Numbered from the stretch's first letter, positions 48,127 through 59,100 are shown. The stretch: DNA of 64,000 bases from Proteus faecis (GCF_003144395.1 NZ_PENZ01000034.1:62001-126000); one strand, 5' to 3'. Notes: a model not told the origin generated them from the letters alone. Translations and numbers: made by a program.

Positions 48127-50154
48127 TTACCATTGATAACTCACAAGTACTTTTGCATTTCGGCCTTCTTGAGGAATACCAGCAGAAGAATAATAAGTTT
48201 TATCAAATGCGTTACTTAGTACAAATGAGGTTGTTAGCCCCTTTAATGAGGCATGACCTTCATAGCGAAGATAAAAATCATTAACGCCGTAACCTGCTTG
48301 TTGTTGATTGATTGGGCGATTAAAACGGTTATGTTTGGTAAAATCCGTTTTTTTGGTAAATTGACCAACCCAGCCGACAGAAAAATCGGTACTTGGTACA
48401 GGTACATCAAAGCGACTGGTTAATGTATCTGGCTCAATTGAGGTAATTGAGGCATTAGTCGCATTATCTTTCCCTTTGGTATGGTTGTAGGCTAAATCCC
48501 AATTAAAGAATTTCGATTGGTAATTCATAGAAACATCCCATCCCCAAATAGTTGCTCTTGAAATATTAGTTGATTGTGTATATCCCTGAAAAATAGCAAC
48601 ATCTGCATCAATATAATCTTTTGTGCGAGTATTGAAATGGGCAGCTTTAATTTTCAGATTATCATTATTAGATAATAAGTCGTCGAATTGGAAACCAAAT
48701 CCATATTCAGTTGTTGAATTGGTTTCGGGTTTTAAATTAGGATTTGGACGCCAATAGTTTGTTGGTGCGCCGGGGAGCGGTGAATCAAAATGTTTTGCAT
48801 CGTTATACATCTCACCTAAAGTTGGTGCTCTAAATGCCTGTGAGTAAGAGGTGTAAAGCATTGACCAATCCGTCGGTGTGATACTGATAGCTCCTTTTGA
48901 TGACCATTTATCCGCAGTAATGTCATCATAACGATCGTTTTGGCTTTTATATTTGTCAAAACGCGTTCCTAAAATTAAAGAGACAGGTAAATCACGTAAA
49001 GTGATCTCATCTTGCACCCAACCTGACATAAACCGGATATCGGCTTGTGGGAAGCTTTCTGTGTTTTGGCTTGGCGATTGTTTTTGTTTATAAACCTCGC
49101 CACCATAAGTTAATCCATGTGATGCAAAACTGTATGTGCCCATTTGTGAGCGGTTTTCGAGTTTTACACCATAGGTTTTTTGCTCTCGGCCCTCAAATCC
49201 TTTTTGTATCGTTTTAGCATTAATATCAACTTCACTGTAATAAGCCTGTGTTTTCAAATTAATCCACTGCTGATCTGAAGGTGCAAATTGATAGGTTAAC
49301 TGAATATCTTTTTGTGTCGTGGTACGATCAGTTTCGACATTAGCAGATGTGGGATTTGAGGGAACTTGAGGGTTTTTGGGCTGATTTGTATTGTTATGGT
49401 AGTAGCGGAACTGCCCACTTAACGTGTTGCTATCATCAATTAACCAGCGTCCTTTAGAAAGGAGATTAATAATGGTTTCGTCATTTTGTGCGCGATAACC
49501 GCCACCATAACGGGTATCACCTTTATCGCGGGCAGATAATGCGACGAGTCCATCAAGATTATCATGTCTACCAAAAGCCGTAACACCGAAACCTTGGCTA
49601 TGTTGAGCGGTATTACCCAGTCCAGTAATACGTACGCCACCTTGTTCGTTTTTTAAAAGTAGATCGTTTGCATTAACAGTATCGTAAGCGATTACACCAC
49701 CAAGAGCACCACTACCATATAAAAGTGCAGAAGGACCACGAATAACTTCAACTTGTTTTATAAGTAGAGGGTCAATAAATACACTGTCTATATGGCCAGT
49801 ATCTGTTCCTTGGCGCACGCCATCTACAAGTGTTAGTATTCCATTTTTACTGTATCCACGCATACTGATGGTTTCACCATTAGTACGGCCTGCTCCCGAA
49901 ATAGAAATCCCAGGTATATGACGAAGTAATTCAGAAGCACTTCCTGCGGTTGCTGACAACGCATTGTTGTTTTTTATAACCGTTGATATCATTGGTAATG
50001 TGAAGCTATCGCGTTCATTACCTGTTGAATAAACCGTAAGTACCTCTGTTTTTCTTCTCTCATCAGTTTGTGTTTTCTCTTGTGCTGACGCACAGGCAGA
50101 AGAGACCGCAATAGCCAGCAAACTAAACTTAATTAATAAAGATGACTGAGACAT
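48127..50154 (-). CDS. hmuR2: TonB-dependent heme receptor with FRAP/NPNL motifs (HmuR2)
   Basis: This 675-residue outer-membrane receptor imports heme using TonB energy. It has a signal peptide (cleavage near CASAQ), a TonB-box-like segment EVLTVYS at about 37-43, a plug domain (ISISGAGRTNGETISMRGYS, RGPSALLYGSGALGGVI) and a 22-strand barrel. The heme receptor signature is complete: FRAP at 441-444, a His at 455 between, and NPNL at 471-474. The C-terminus VSYQW ends in an aromatic residue as expected. Naming by gene order follows the hmuR1R2 scheme I recall for Proteus mirabilis. Confidence 0.92.
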   Translation of the reverse strand: MSQSSLLIKFSLLAIAVSSACASAQEKTQTDERRKTEVLTVYSTGNERDSFTLPMISTVIKNNNALSATAGSASELLRHIPGISISGAGRTNGETISMRGYSKNGILTLVDGVRQGTDTGHIDSVFIDPLLIKQVEVIRGPSALLYGSGALGGVIAYDTVNANDLLLKNEQGGVRITGLGNTAQHSQGFGVTAFGRHDNLDGLVALSARDKGDTRYGGGYRAQNDETIINLLSKGRWLIDDSNTLSGQFRYYHNNTNQPKNPQVPSNPTSANVETDRTTTQKDIQLTYQFAPSDQQWINLKTQAYYSEVDINAKTIQKGFEGREQKTYGVKLENRSQMGTYSFASHGLTYGGEVYKQKQSPSQNTESFPQADIRFMSGWVQDEITLRDLPVSLILGTRFDKYKSQNDRYDDITADKWSSKGAISITPTDWSMLYTSYSQAFRAPTLGEMYNDAKHFDSPLPGAPTNYWRPNPNLKPETNSTTEYGFGFQFDDLLSNNDNLKIKAAHFNTRTKDYIDADVAIFQGYTQSTNISRATIWGWDVSMNYQSKFFNWDLAYNHTKGKDNATNASITSIEPDTLTSRFDVPVPSTDFSVGWVGQFTKKTDFTKHNRFNRPINQQQAGYGVNDFYLRYEGHASLKGLTTSFVLSNAFDKTYYSSAGIPQEGRNAKVLVSYQW

Positions 50155-50222
50155 GTAGATAGATCTCCGGTATTTAATGGGCTGGTAAACAGCCCTTTGT
50201 TATATAAATCATTGCTCCTTAT

Positions 50223-52409
50223 CTACCAGCGATAACTGACGGACATTTTGATATTTCTGCCTTCTTGTGGAACACCTAATGCTGAGAAATATTCTCGATT
50301 AAAGGCATTTGCGAGCACTAATGCGGCTTGAATATCTTTATTGTTTTTAGATTGATAAGTGATTGAAAAATCATGAATGCCATAGCCTGGATATTGAGTA
50401 ATAAGCTCTTGCATTCGATTTGTTGTTTGGCCTTTTACGTGAGGTGCTCGCCCTTTATGTGTACCTTTATTTTCTGTTGCGCTGGCAAATTTGCCTGACC
50501 ACCCTAATGAGAAAGGCGTTTTAACAATAGGAAGTTGAATAAAGGTTGTGAGCACTTCGGGGCGAACCGGTGAAATAGTTTCATGGGTAGTTAATTCAAG
50601 AGTTTGAGTACGGTTATAGCCTAACCCAATAGAAATTAATGGATGTGCATAACGTAAGCTAAGATCTACGCCTTCAATAAGCGCCATAGGAATATTAATA
50701 GCTTGCAAATGAAGCTTTTTCGTTAATACTCGGGCGTCCCAAATGTCATATGTAATATAGTCTATTGCTTTTGTATCAAAATAAACTGCATTCAGAGAAA
50801 ACTCATCATCAGAGGTTAATAAGTGTGAAAAAGTCAGTTTTCCACCATATTCCCAAGTTCGATTTTTCTCTGGGTTAAGATTAGGGTTTGGGATCCAAAA
50901 TCCTTTTGCAGTACGACCCCAAATAGCCGGTATTTCAAAATGAAGTGAATCGTTAAACATTTCATTGAGTGTTGGTACTCTCATATTGGTTGAATATGAG
51001 GTATAGAGTTGTAACCATTGTGTTGGTGTAAAGGTTAGCGCAATATTTTTACTGATATTGCTTTCACTTGTTTGATGAAAATCGGGTTTATGCTGTTTAA
51101 ATTCCGCTAAAAGTGAATTTAATTCACTCTGAGGTTTATTTTTATAATAGTGATAACGTAAACCTGTTGTTAATGCTAAAGGTAAATGTGGTGTTGATAA
51201 CTGACTTTCTATCCAGCCAGCGGCATAAAACATTTTTGCGAGAGGAAAGTTTTTAGCTGCTTGGTTAGAAACCATTTTTTGTTGATAAGCTTCTGAACCT
51301 AAAGTAATTGTTTGGTTTAATTTATCTGAATAAGAAAGTTGAGAGTTATTCTCAATTTTTAATCCATGAGTAAATTGTGTCCGATCTTCATTTCTACCTA
51401 TTTTCCCTTGTTGGTTTTTTCGGCGTTGATAATCAGAAAGGGAGGTATCCGTTAAAAATATTTGATTGATATTGAATTGTGAATAATACAAATGGCTGGT
51501 TAAATTAACCAAATTGTGTGTTTCTGGCTCATAATGATAAGTGATTGAATAATTTTTTTGTTCAGATTTACGTTCTACTTGGTTGCTTTCATTTTTTCCA
51601 AACCCACCCATGCGATGTAAAACTTCTCGCTGAGTGCCTTTATTCTCATAATGTCGCGCTGAAAAAATAAAGGTCTGATTTTCTGTTGGATAAAGATAAG
51701 CTTTAGCAAAAAAGTTATTAATGTGTTCGTGGTTTTCGAGCTTATCACCATTCGCTAAGCGAATAGGGCCGCGTTGACGTTGACTGTAAGCAAATAAACC
51801 CTCAATAAGATCGTGTCGTCCCGCAATAATCCCCCCATAAGTGAAGTGTCTATCTGCGGATGAAAGTGAGGTAAATAATTTAGCGCTGAGTTTTTCATCT
51901 CTCTTTAGTAAGCTATGAGGATCAAGTGTTTGAAATGAAACAACGCCACCCATAGCACCATTGCCATGTAATACAGGGGATGAACCATGTTTTATATCAA
52001 TACGTTTAACTAATGAAGGATCGAGAAAAATCCCACCTAAATTGTTGATAGTATTTTCTAAAGGTTGATCGATACCATCGACTAAGATCTTAACGCCTTT
52101 TTGATCATAACCACGCATAAGGATATTCGCGCCATTCGTAACACCTGTTCCTGATATGGTTGCACCAGCGACTTTATTTAGCATTTCACCAGTTGTTGAT
52201 GCGATTTGTGCTTGAGGTGTTGAATTATCAAGAATGGAATGAAAATCATGAGTTGTTTTATCAATGTAATGACCGACAACCGTGAGAGCGTCCGTCTCTG
52301 TATTGTCTGATTGTGCAGAGGCGATAGAGGGGCACAACAAATAAAGTGCTGTTGTTATACCAGAATATTTGAAATATTTTTTCAGCATACACATACCATA
52401 AATGTCCAT
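50223..52409 (-). CDS. hmuR1: TonB-dependent heme receptor paralogue with altered FRAP motif (HmuR1)
   Basis: A second receptor of 728 residues directly upstream of hmuR2, clearly its paralogue. It has a hydrophobic signal (GITTALYLLCPSIASAQ), a TonB-box-like DALTVVG, the plug (VAGATISGTGVTNGANILMR) and the barrel ending SVSYRW. The heme signature is partly changed: MRVP at 476-479 replaces FRAP, while His490 and NPNL (508-511) are kept. Residues between the motifs also include a 4-5 residue insertion. AAGGA lies 6 bases before the first ATG, although a start 7 codons in would give a neater signal peptide. Heme use is likely; the altered motif suggests different ligand preference. Confidence 0.9.
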   Translation of the reverse strand: MDIYGMCMLKKYFKYSGITTALYLLCPSIASAQSDNTETDALTVVGHYIDKTTHDFHSILDNSTPQAQIASTTGEMLNKVAGATISGTGVTNGANILMRGYDQKGVKILVDGIDQPLENTINNLGGIFLDPSLVKRIDIKHGSSPVLHGNGAMGGVVSFQTLDPHSLLKRDEKLSAKLFTSLSSADRHFTYGGIIAGRHDLIEGLFAYSQRQRGPIRLANGDKLENHEHINNFFAKAYLYPTENQTFIFSARHYENKGTQREVLHRMGGFGKNESNQVERKSEQKNYSITYHYEPETHNLVNLTSHLYYSQFNINQIFLTDTSLSDYQRRKNQQGKIGRNEDRTQFTHGLKIENNSQLSYSDKLNQTITLGSEAYQQKMVSNQAAKNFPLAKMFYAAGWIESQLSTPHLPLALTTGLRYHYYKNKPQSELNSLLAEFKQHKPDFHQTSESNISKNIALTFTPTQWLQLYTSYSTNMRVPTLNEMFNDSLHFEIPAIWGRTAKGFWIPNPNLNPEKNRTWEYGGKLTFSHLLTSDDEFSLNAVYFDTKAIDYITYDIWDARVLTKKLHLQAINIPMALIEGVDLSLRYAHPLISIGLGYNRTQTLELTTHETISPVRPEVLTTFIQLPIVKTPFSLGWSGKFASATENKGTHKGRAPHVKGQTTNRMQELITQYPGYGIHDFSITYQSKNNKDIQAALVLANAFNREYFSALGVPQEGRNIKMSVSYRW

Positions 52410-52490
52410 AAAAAATCCTTGTATATGGAGTTATTTAGCTGGCTGCCTAGCTGAGGTAATAGGTGGCTTGCAAGTTATTGTCGAAAATGA

Positions 52491-52673
52491 TTATTTAGTC
52501 AGGATTAATTTTCCTGCTTTTGTTTGACGTAGTTGATACAACTCTCCGTTGTGTTGAATGTAAACCACGCCATCTTTACCCAATAATTCAATACTATTAA
52601 TGGATTGAATTATTGAAGAGTGAGAGTTCTGATGGATTGAAGAACTATTTAAATTATGAGCTTTTTTATTCAT
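52491..52673 (-). CDS. hemP: Hemin uptake protein HemP
   Basis: HemP is a 60-residue protein at the head of many heme operons; in some bacteria it promotes receptor expression. The conserved C-terminal core is visible (SIELLGKDGVVYIQHNGELY and RQTKAGKLILTK). The N-terminus is Ser/Asn/His-rich. The ribosome site is weak. It is the first gene after the Fur box and is followed 81 bp later by the first receptor. Confidence 0.92.
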   Translation of the reverse strand: MNKKAHNLNSSSIHQNSHSSIIQSINSIELLGKDGVVYIQHNGELYQLRQTKAGKLILTK

Positions 52674-52699
52674 AACATACTAAGAGTAATAAGCGTTAT

Positions 52700-52718
52700 C
52701 ATTATGATAATCATTATC
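52700..52718. promoter_or_regulatory. Fur box of the heme uptake operon
   Basis: CATTATGATAATCATTATC matches the Fur consensus at 17 of 19 positions, with 13 consecutive. It lies 27 bp upstream of the hemP start. An overlapping copy on the other phase (TTATCATTATGATAATCAT) suggests two Fur dimers can bind. Confidence 0.9.
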
Positions 52719-52866
52719 GTTAACTAGAATATTTAGACAAGCTTTTTTTAACGTAAAGACGTAAAATTAAGTCATATTGTGAATAATAAAGCGTGATGCG
52801 ATGAGAATTAGAACAGTGGAATAAAGGTGAGGTTATATTTTTATCAAAATAGAGTGAGAGGAAAAT

Positions 52867-52892
52867 AAAAAGGGGATAGAAATACCCCCTTT
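52867..52892 (-). terminator. Terminator of aroH
   Basis: On the minus strand AAAGGGG, loop, CCCCTTTTT is followed by ATTTT. It starts 13 bp past the aroH stop. Confidence 0.85.
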
Positions 52893-52904
52893 AGCATAAT
52901 GTGG

Positions 52905-53954
52905 TTATTTAAATCGACTCTCAACGGCTTGTGCTAATAATTCAATAAGTTGTTCTGTATCATTCCAGCTTAAACAAGGATCAGTGATCGATTGTCCATA
53001 ATTAAGCGGTTTATTTTGCACGACTTTTTGTGAGCCTTCTTGTAAAAAGCTTTCAGCCATCACGCCAACAATCGCTTGTGATCCATCTTTAATTTGTTGA
53101 GCAACATTTCTGGCTACTTCTAATTGGCGACGATGAATTTTTTCACAGTTACCATGGCTAAAATCGATAATAAGATGTTCTGGTAAATCTACTTGTTTTA
53201 GTGCATCAACCGCATCAGCAATATCACTTGCGTGATAATTCGGTTTTTTGCCGCCACGTAGAATGATATGACCATAAGGATTACCACTGGTTTGGTAAAT
53301 CGTCATACGACCATTTTTATCTGGTGATAAGAACGTATGACCCACTCGAGAAGCGCGAATAGCATCAATTGCGATACGGGTATTACCATCAGTGCCATTT
53401 TTAAAGCCGACAGGGCAAGAGAGTGCGGATGCCATTTCACGATGAACTTGGCTTTCTGTTGTTCTGGCACCAATGGCACCCCAACTAATTAAATCTGCAA
53501 TATATTGGCCTGTGACCATATCGAGAAATTCAGTTGCAGTGGGCAAACCTAATGCATTTATTTCAATTAATAGTTTTCTTGCAAGGCGAATACCTTCGTT
53601 GACATTGCAAGAGTTATCAAGGTAAGGATCAGAGATTAAACCTTTCCAGCCAATGACCGTACGTGGCTTTTCAAAGTAGGTTCTCATGACGATTTCTAGG
53701 CAGTCTTGATAACGGTCTTTTAACTGATTAAGCTTAGTTGCGTACTCTTTAGCAGCTTTAGGATCATGAATAGAGCAAGGCCCTACAATCACTAATAATC
53801 GCTGGTCTTCACCGGTGAGGATCGCTTCAATTCGTTTACGTGCTGATGTGATATTTTGGATTATCTCATCAGAAATGGGGAACTCTTTTGCTAAGGTTTC
53901 TGGCGTTACCAGACTGTCTAAAGCCTTAGTCCGTAGTTCGTCTGTCTTTAACAT
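52905..53954 (-). CDS. aroH: DAHP synthase, AroH (Trp-sensitive) type
   Basis: It condenses PEP and erythrose-4-phosphate to DAHP, the first step of the shikimate pathway. The 349 residues match AroH rather than AroG/AroF: TDELRTKALDSLVTPETLAK, the AroH-specific SPDKNGRMTIYQTSGNPYGH and FSHGNCEKIHRRQLEV. Catalytic blocks GPCSIHDPKAAKEYA, RTYFEKPRTVIGWKGLISDP and GAIGARTTESQVHREMASAL are intact. In E. coli aroH is repressed by TrpR; I found no CTAG-type TrpR operator upstream. Followed (upstream on this strand) by ppsR as in E. coli. Confidence 0.95.
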   Translation of the reverse strand: MLKTDELRTKALDSLVTPETLAKEFPISDEIIQNITSARKRIEAILTGEDQRLLVIVGPCSIHDPKAAKEYATKLNQLKDRYQDCLEIVMRTYFEKPRTVIGWKGLISDPYLDNSCNVNEGIRLARKLLIEINALGLPTATEFLDMVTGQYIADLISWGAIGARTTESQVHREMASALSCPVGFKNGTDGNTRIAIDAIRASRVGHTFLSPDKNGRMTIYQTSGNPYGHIILRGGKKPNYHASDIADAVDALKQVDLPEHLIIDFSHGNCEKIHRRQLEVARNVAQQIKDGSQAIVGVMAESFLQEGSQKVVQNKPLNYGQSITDPCLSWNDTEQLIELLAQAVESRFK

Positions 53955-54074
53955 AATTTATCTCAATAAATATACAGGGTAAGTCTACCCAGTGATTAAG
54001 ATCACAATAAACGAAATTCAGCTAATTTCACAGTCTTCTCAGTGAAAAACCAATAAAAAAATGACGAAAATGCG

Positions 54075-54941
54075 TTAGAACATTCTTCTTGCTAATCCCA
54101 TAGAATCAATCACCTTGGTTGAAATTTCTTCAACCGAATAATTGGTTGTATTGAGATAAGGGATATTGTTTTTTCTAAAAAGCGCTTCTACTTCTGCTAA
54201 TTCAATTCTACATTGGCGAATTGAAGCATAACGGCTATTTTCACGACGTTCACCACGAATAGCTGCAAGCCGTTCTGGCGCAATGGTTAATCCAAATAAT
54301 TTATTCTGATACTCTTTTAATTCTTTAGGTAATTTTAAGAAATCCATATCATCCGCAGTAAATGGGTAGTTGGCAGCTTGAATACCGAATTGCATTGCTA
54401 AATAGAGGCTGGTGGGAGTTTTTCCACAACGAGAAACACCAATTAAGATCACTTGAGCTTGGTCAAGATTACGTAATGATATGCCATCATCATGGGAAAG
54501 GGTGTATTCGATGGCAGCAATACGAGCATCGTATTTACTAAGATTTTTTTCAGTTAATCCATGGGTTTTATTTAATTTTGGTGATGCGTTGATCCCCATT
54601 TCTTTTTCAAGTGGTATTACGAGAGATTGCACAATATCCTGACAAAAACCCTCACTGCTATTTATTATCTGTTTAACTTCAGGACTGATAATCGAATAAA
54701 AAACAAGAGGCTTAGCACCACTCTTTTTATAAATTTCAGAGATTTTCTGTTTTATTTCTTCAGCTCTTTCCACAGTAGAAACAAAAGGTAATGTATAACT
54801 TTTCATTTTTAATGGAAATTGAGAAAGTACCGCATGACCTAATACTTCGGCAGTAATCGCTGTACCATCCGAGATAAAAAAGACTGTTCTATCAATAGGT
54901 TCATTATTATCACAATTAATAGAATTTAAGCTTAATATCAT
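54075..54941 (-). CDS. ppsR: PEP synthase regulatory kinase/phosphorylase PpsR
   Basis: PpsR inactivates PEP synthase by ADP-dependent phosphorylation and reactivates it by phosphate-dependent pyrophosphorolysis. The DUF299 protein contains [20 protein letters not shown] near the N-terminus and the P-loop [29 protein letters not shown] follows. I place the start at ATG 54941, with AAAGG 8 bases upstream, giving 288 residues against 277 in E. coli; a GTG three codons earlier would overlap the ribosome site. It is divergent from its target gene ppsA, which is the normal arrangement. Confidence 0.95.
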   Translation of the reverse strand: MILSLNSINCDNNEPIDRTVFFISDGTAITAEVLGHAVLSQFPLKMKSYTLPFVSTVERAEEIKQKISEIYKKSGAKPLVFYSIISPEVKQIINSSEGFCQDIVQSLVIPLEKEMGINASPKLNKTHGLTEKNLSKYDARIAAIEYTLSHDDGISLRNLDQAQVILIGVSRCGKTPTSLYLAMQFGIQAANYPFTADDMDFLKLPKELKEYQNKLFGLTIAPERLAAIRGERRENSRYASIRQCRIELAEVEALFRKNNIPYLNTTNYSVEEISTKVIDSMGLARRMF

Positions 54942-55159
54942 AACGCGCACCTTTTTTTAGCTGAATTAGCAAATCAAACAATATTATCTAAAGCATTTTT
55001 AGTGATTATAAAGGATAAAAAAATAAAGTTTTCTGGTTGATCGATTCACCTTTCTATATTCAGCATCACATTGTGATACGCTTATTTACGTTGTCATTTT
55101 GACAGCGGGTTTTTCTTTTTTTCTCTCTCTCATAATTGTTTAAAAAAGGATTGTTCTCA

Positions 55160-57532
55160 ATGTCCAGCAATAGCCTCACCCCGTGCAATGTGCTTTGGTA
55201 TAACCAATTGGGTATGAATGACGTTGATCGTGTTGGTGGGAAAAATGCTTCCCTCGGTGAAATGATCACAAACCTAGCGGAACTGGGTGTTTCTGTTCCT
55301 AATGGGTTTGCTACCACAGCGCAAGCGTTTAATGATTTTCTGGAACAGAGCGGTATCAATCAGCGTATTTATGAATTGCTTGATAGTGTTGATGTTGATG
55401 ATGTTAATCAACTGGCTCAAGCAGGTAATCAAATTCGCCAGTGGGTAATTGATACACCTTTTACGCCTCAGTTTGAAAAAGATATTCGTGACGCTTATCT
55501 CACATTAAGTGAAGGTGAATCTGAAGCTTCATTTGCCGTTCGTTCATCTGCAACTGCAGAAGATATGCCTGATGCTTCTTTTGCAGGCCAACAAGAGACG
55601 TTTTTAAACGTTCAAGGTATTGATGCCATACTTGTTGCAATCAAACATGTGTTTGCTTCGTTGTTTAACGACCGTGCAATCTCTTATCGTGTTCACCAAG
55701 GTTATGATCACCGAGGTGTTGCGTTATCTGCGGGTGTTCAACGTATGGTGCGTTCTGATCTTGCTTCTTCGGGTGTGATGTTTACTATCGATACTGAATC
55801 AGGCTTTGATCAAGTTGTCTTTATTACATCAGCTTATGGTTTAGGTGAAATGGTTGTACAGGGTGCAGTTAACCCAGATGAGTTCTATGTACACAAGCCA
55901 ACTTTAGCAAAAGGTTTACCTTCTATTGTTCGTCGTAATCTTGGTTCTAAAAAGATCCAAATGGTTTATGCAGACAGTGTTGAACATGGTAAACAAGTTC
56001 GTATCGAAGATACACCAGAGTCACTGCGCAATCGTTTCTCTTTGACTGATCATGAAGTTCAAGAGTTGGCTAAACAAGCTGTATTGATTGAACGTCACTA
56101 TGGTCGTCCAATGGATATCGAATGGGCTAAAGATGGTCATAATGGTCGTTTATACATTGTTCAGGCTCGCCCAGAAACAGTTCGTTCTAACCAACAAGTT
56201 ATGGAACGCTATCAATTAAATGAAAGTGGTTCTGTTATTATTGAAGGCCGTGCTATTGGTCATCGTATTGGTACGGGTACCGTTAAAGTTATTCATAACT
56301 TAAGTGAGATGGATAGAATTGAAGCGGGTGATGTGCTGGTTACTGACATGACAGACCCAGATTGGGAACCTATCATGAAAAAAGCCTCCGCGATTGTGAC
56401 TAACCGTGGTGGTAGAACATGTCATGCTGCAATTATTGCTCGTGAGTTAGGTATTCCAGCTGTTGTTGGTTGTGGTGATGCAACAGAATGTATTACTGAA
56501 GGACAAGTTGTAACCGTTTCTTGTGCTGAAGGTGACACAGGATTTGTTTACGATGGCAAACTTGATTTTTCCATTCAGAGCTCCGCAATCGATAATATGC
56601 CTGAATTAGGGCTCAAAATCATGATGAACGTCGGCAATCCTGATCGTGCATTTGATTTTGCAGGTTTACCAAATGATGGTGTTGGTCTTGCGCGTTTGGA
56701 ATTTATTATTAATCGCATGATTGGTGTGCATCCTCGTGCATTATTAGAGTATGACGACCAAACTGAAGCACTGAAAGCCGAAATCAATGAAATGATGGCA
56801 GGTTATGAGTCTCCTGTTGAGTATTACATCAGTAAATTAACAGAAGGGATTGCAACATTAGCCGCCGCATTCTGGCCTAAACGCGTTATTGTTCGTTTAT
56901 CTGACTTTAAATCTAACGAATATGCCAACTTAGTGGGGGGCGATCGTTATGAGCCAGATGAAGAGAACCCAATGTTAGGATTCCGTGGTGCGGGTCGTTA
57001 TGTTTCTGATGATTTCCGTCGTTGTTTCGCGCTTGAATGTGAAGCGGTAAAACGTGTTCGTAATGATATGGGTTTAGATAATGTTGAAGTCATGATCCCA
57101 TTTGTGCGTACTGTCCGCCAAGCTGAAGAGGTGATTGACGAATTAGCGGCAAATGGTTTAAAACGAGGTGAGAATGGCTTAAAAGTCATTATGATGTGTG
57201 AAATTCCATCAAATGCCTTATTAGCCGATAAATTCTTAGAACACTTTGATGGTTTCTCTATCGGCTCTAACGATATGACCCAATTAACATTAGGTCTTGA
57301 CCGTGATTCAGGTGTGGTTTCTTCACTGTTTGATGAACGCAATGATGCAGTGAAAGCACTATTATCAATGGCAATCCAAGCTGCAAAACGTAATGGAAAA
57401 TATGTGGGTATCTGTGGTCAAGGACCATCTGATCATGAAGATTTTGCACAATGGTTAATGGAAGAAGGAATTGATAGTTTATCTTTAAACCCAGATACTG
57501 TAATTAAAACTTGGGTAAAATTAGCGCAATAG
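55160..57532 (+). CDS. ppsA: Phosphoenolpyruvate synthase
   Basis: PpsA converts pyruvate and ATP to PEP, AMP and phosphate for gluconeogenesis. The start is ATG 55160 (AAGGA 10 bases upstream; [18 protein letters not shown] aligns with E. coli), giving 790 residues. Order of domains: ATP-grasp-like PPDK N-domain ([20 protein letters not shown]), swivelling His domain with phospho-His422 in [13 protein letters not shown], then the PEP-utilising TIM barrel with [16 protein letters not shown] and [17 protein letters not shown] and the catalytic Cys near [15 protein letters not shown]. The PpsR-target Thr precedes the His as in the family. Confidence 0.97.
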   Translation: MSSNSLTPCNVLWYNQLGMNDVDRVGGKNASLGEMITNLAELGVSVPNGFATTAQAFNDFLEQSGINQRIYELLDSVDVDDVNQLAQAGNQIRQWVIDTPFTPQFEKDIRDAYLTLSEGESEASFAVRSSATAEDMPDASFAGQQETFLNVQGIDAILVAIKHVFASLFNDRAISYRVHQGYDHRGVALSAGVQRMVRSDLASSGVMFTIDTESGFDQVVFITSAYGLGEMVVQGAVNPDEFYVHKPTLAKGLPSIVRRNLGSKKIQMVYADSVEHGKQVRIEDTPESLRNRFSLTDHEVQELAKQAVLIERHYGRPMDIEWAKDGHNGRLYIVQARPETVRSNQQVMERYQLNESGSVIIEGRAIGHRIGTGTVKVIHNLSEMDRIEAGDVLVTDMTDPDWEPIMKKASAIVTNRGGRTCHAAIIARELGIPAVVGCGDATECITEGQVVTVSCAEGDTGFVYDGKLDFSIQSSAIDNMPELGLKIMMNVGNPDRAFDFAGLPNDGVGLARLEFIINRMIGVHPRALLEYDDQTEALKAEINEMMAGYESPVEYYISKLTEGIATLAAAFWPKRVIVRLSDFKSNEYANLVGGDRYEPDEENPMLGFRGAGRYVSDDFRRCFALECEAVKRVRNDMGLDNVEVMIPFVRTVRQAEEVIDELAANGLKRGENGLKVIMMCEIPSNALLADKFLEHFDGFSIGSNDMTQLTLGLDRDSGVVSSLFDERNDAVKALLSMAIQAAKRNGKYVGICGQGPSDHEDFAQWLMEEGIDSLSLNPDTVIKTWVKLAQ

Positions 57533-57554
57533 AATTAATATCATCGCTATAAAT

Positions 57555-57586
57555 AAAAAGCTCACAATATAATGTGAGCTTTTTTT
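57555..57586 (+). terminator. Terminator after ppsA
   Basis: AAAAGCTCACA-loop-TGTGAGCTTTT followed by T residues, 23 bp after the stop. Confidence 0.9.
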
Positions 57587-57609
57587 ATACAATTATATAA
57601 ATAATAGGT

Positions 57610-57639
57610 AAAAAAAAAGCCTATCATGGGCTGACAGGC
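57610..57639 (-). terminator. Minus-strand terminator in the ppsA-ydiK gap
   Basis: Read on the minus strand, GCCTGTCA-gccca-TGATAGGC is followed by nine T. It would stop leftward read-through from ydiK before ppsA. The remaining 57640-57948 is AT-rich with no gene. Confidence 0.75.
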
Positions 57640-57948
57640 AAAGACTACACACAGCAATATTTTATATTCTTTAATTCCGCCAATTAATTTATTAATATGT
57701 ACGGCGAAATTATTAATTTGATGAAACATTTGTTTCGTTGATATTTATATTAAGAGAAATGCGTTAATTATGCTCTAAGAATTATCTCAATAAAAAGATT
57801 ATTGGTTTATTTAAAAGTGAATATAACTTGCTGGTAACAAACAGGTTTAAAAAAATGTAATTTGTTTCAGAATGTAAGTTTTAATATAAAAATATAATGG
57901 TTTATTCCTAAATTGATAATCTTTATTAAACTTTGCTCTGTTATTTTA

Positions 57949-57978
57949 GAGCATGTAAGTAGCTACACTTACATGCTC
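57949..57978. terminator. Perfect 12-bp stem-loop at the ydiK 3' end
   Basis: GAGCATGTAAGT and ACTTACATGCTC pair perfectly around a 6-nt loop, 9 bp past the ydiK stop. The T-tract is poor, so it may need the second hairpin at 57610 or act in mRNA stability. Confidence 0.7.
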
Positions 57979-57987
57979 CATTATTAT

Positions 57988-59100
57988 TTATTCTTTTTCA
58001 ATAAAGTTTTTATTCATAAATTCTACTGTTTCTGTTAAATCAGGATTAGGTTTTGGTACTTCATTAATCCATGCATTTAATAAGCTATGAGCAACAGCAA
58101 GAACAACAGGGCCAATAAATAATCCAATCATACCTAATGTTAAAATTCCTCCAATAACACCCGTGAGAATTAATACCATAGGTAAATCAGCTCCCATTTT
58201 GATTAAATAAGGTCGTAATACACCATCCATTGTTGCAACAGCGCCACCCCAAATCACCATGACAATGCCCCATGTTGTATCACCCGTCCAAAATAACCAT
58301 AAAACTGAAGGGATCAATACTAATAAAGGACCTATTTGAGCAAGGCAGCAAATAAACATAATCACGGTTAATACCGTAGCATAAGGCACACCAGATACAG
58401 CAAGACCGATACCACCGACAATAGCTTGAATTAAGGCGGTTAAAACCACACCTAATGCGACTGCGCGAATAGACATGGATGCAAGTAAGATTGCCGCATC
58501 ACCACGTTGACCCGCTAAGCGAATAGCAAAATGGCGCAACCAAGATACGACATTTTCACCTTGTAAAAACAGTAAGCCTGAAAATAACAACATCACACCC
58601 AAATGTAGGGCAAATCGACCAATATTTAAGGCTTGTGCAAAAAACCAGTTTGCAGCTTGTCCGACATAAGGCTGAATTTTTGAGATTAACGCATTGCCCC
58701 CAGTGACAAGAATAGAGTGCCATGTATCATAAAGCGTGCTACCTATCATAGGGATATCGTTAAGCCATAATAATTGAGGTGGTTGAATATTCGAAGGTGA
58801 TTTTGCTAATTCAATTAAAGGGGCACTATTATCAATGACGCTACTAATTAATAAGATAATAGGAATAACGAAGATCAGTAATATCAAAATCATCATGATC
58901 ATGGTTGATAGCCAACGATACTTTACTCGCTTTTCAAGAATAAGAAGTAAAGGCCACGTTGCTACAACAATCATTCCAGCCCAAATGAAACCCACAATAA
59001 AGGGATTTAGGATCCAAAAACTGGCGATAATAAAAAAAGAAATAAAAAGAACAGTGAATAAAATTTTGGGTATATCTGTATGGATCTGCGGTTTTTCCAT
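57988..59100 (-). CDS. ydiK: AI-2E family transporter YdiK
   Basis: YdiK is an AI-2E (PerM/TqsA-type) inner-membrane transporter without an assigned substrate. The 370 residues equal E. coli YdiK. It has about eight hydrophobic helices, with the conserved segments RLAGQRGDAAILLASMSIRA, GIGLAVSGVPYATVLTVIMF, LWLFWTGDTTWG and IGLFIGPVVLAV. It is divergent from ydiJ, as in E. coli. Confidence 0.93.
   Translation of the reverse strand: MEKPQIHTDIPKILFTVLFISFFIIASFWILNPFIVGFIWAGMIVVATWPLLLILEKRVKYRWLSTMIMMILILLIFVIPIILLISSVIDNSAPLIELAKSPSNIQPPQLLWLNDIPMIGSTLYDTWHSILVTGGNALISKIQPYVGQAANWFFAQALNIGRFALHLGVMLLFSGLLFLQGENVVSWLRHFAIRLAGQRGDAAILLASMSIRAVALGVVLTALIQAIVGGIGLAVSGVPYATVLTVIMFICCLAQIGPLLVLIPSVLWLFWTGDTTWGIVMVIWGGAVATMDGVLRPYLIKMGADLPMVLILTGVIGGILTLGMIGLFIGPVVLAVAHSLLNAWINEVPKPNPDLTETVEFMNKNFIEKE

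Noticed and set aside
53955-54074. TrpR operator before aroH
   Set aside because: No CTAG-centred palindrome is present in the promoter region.
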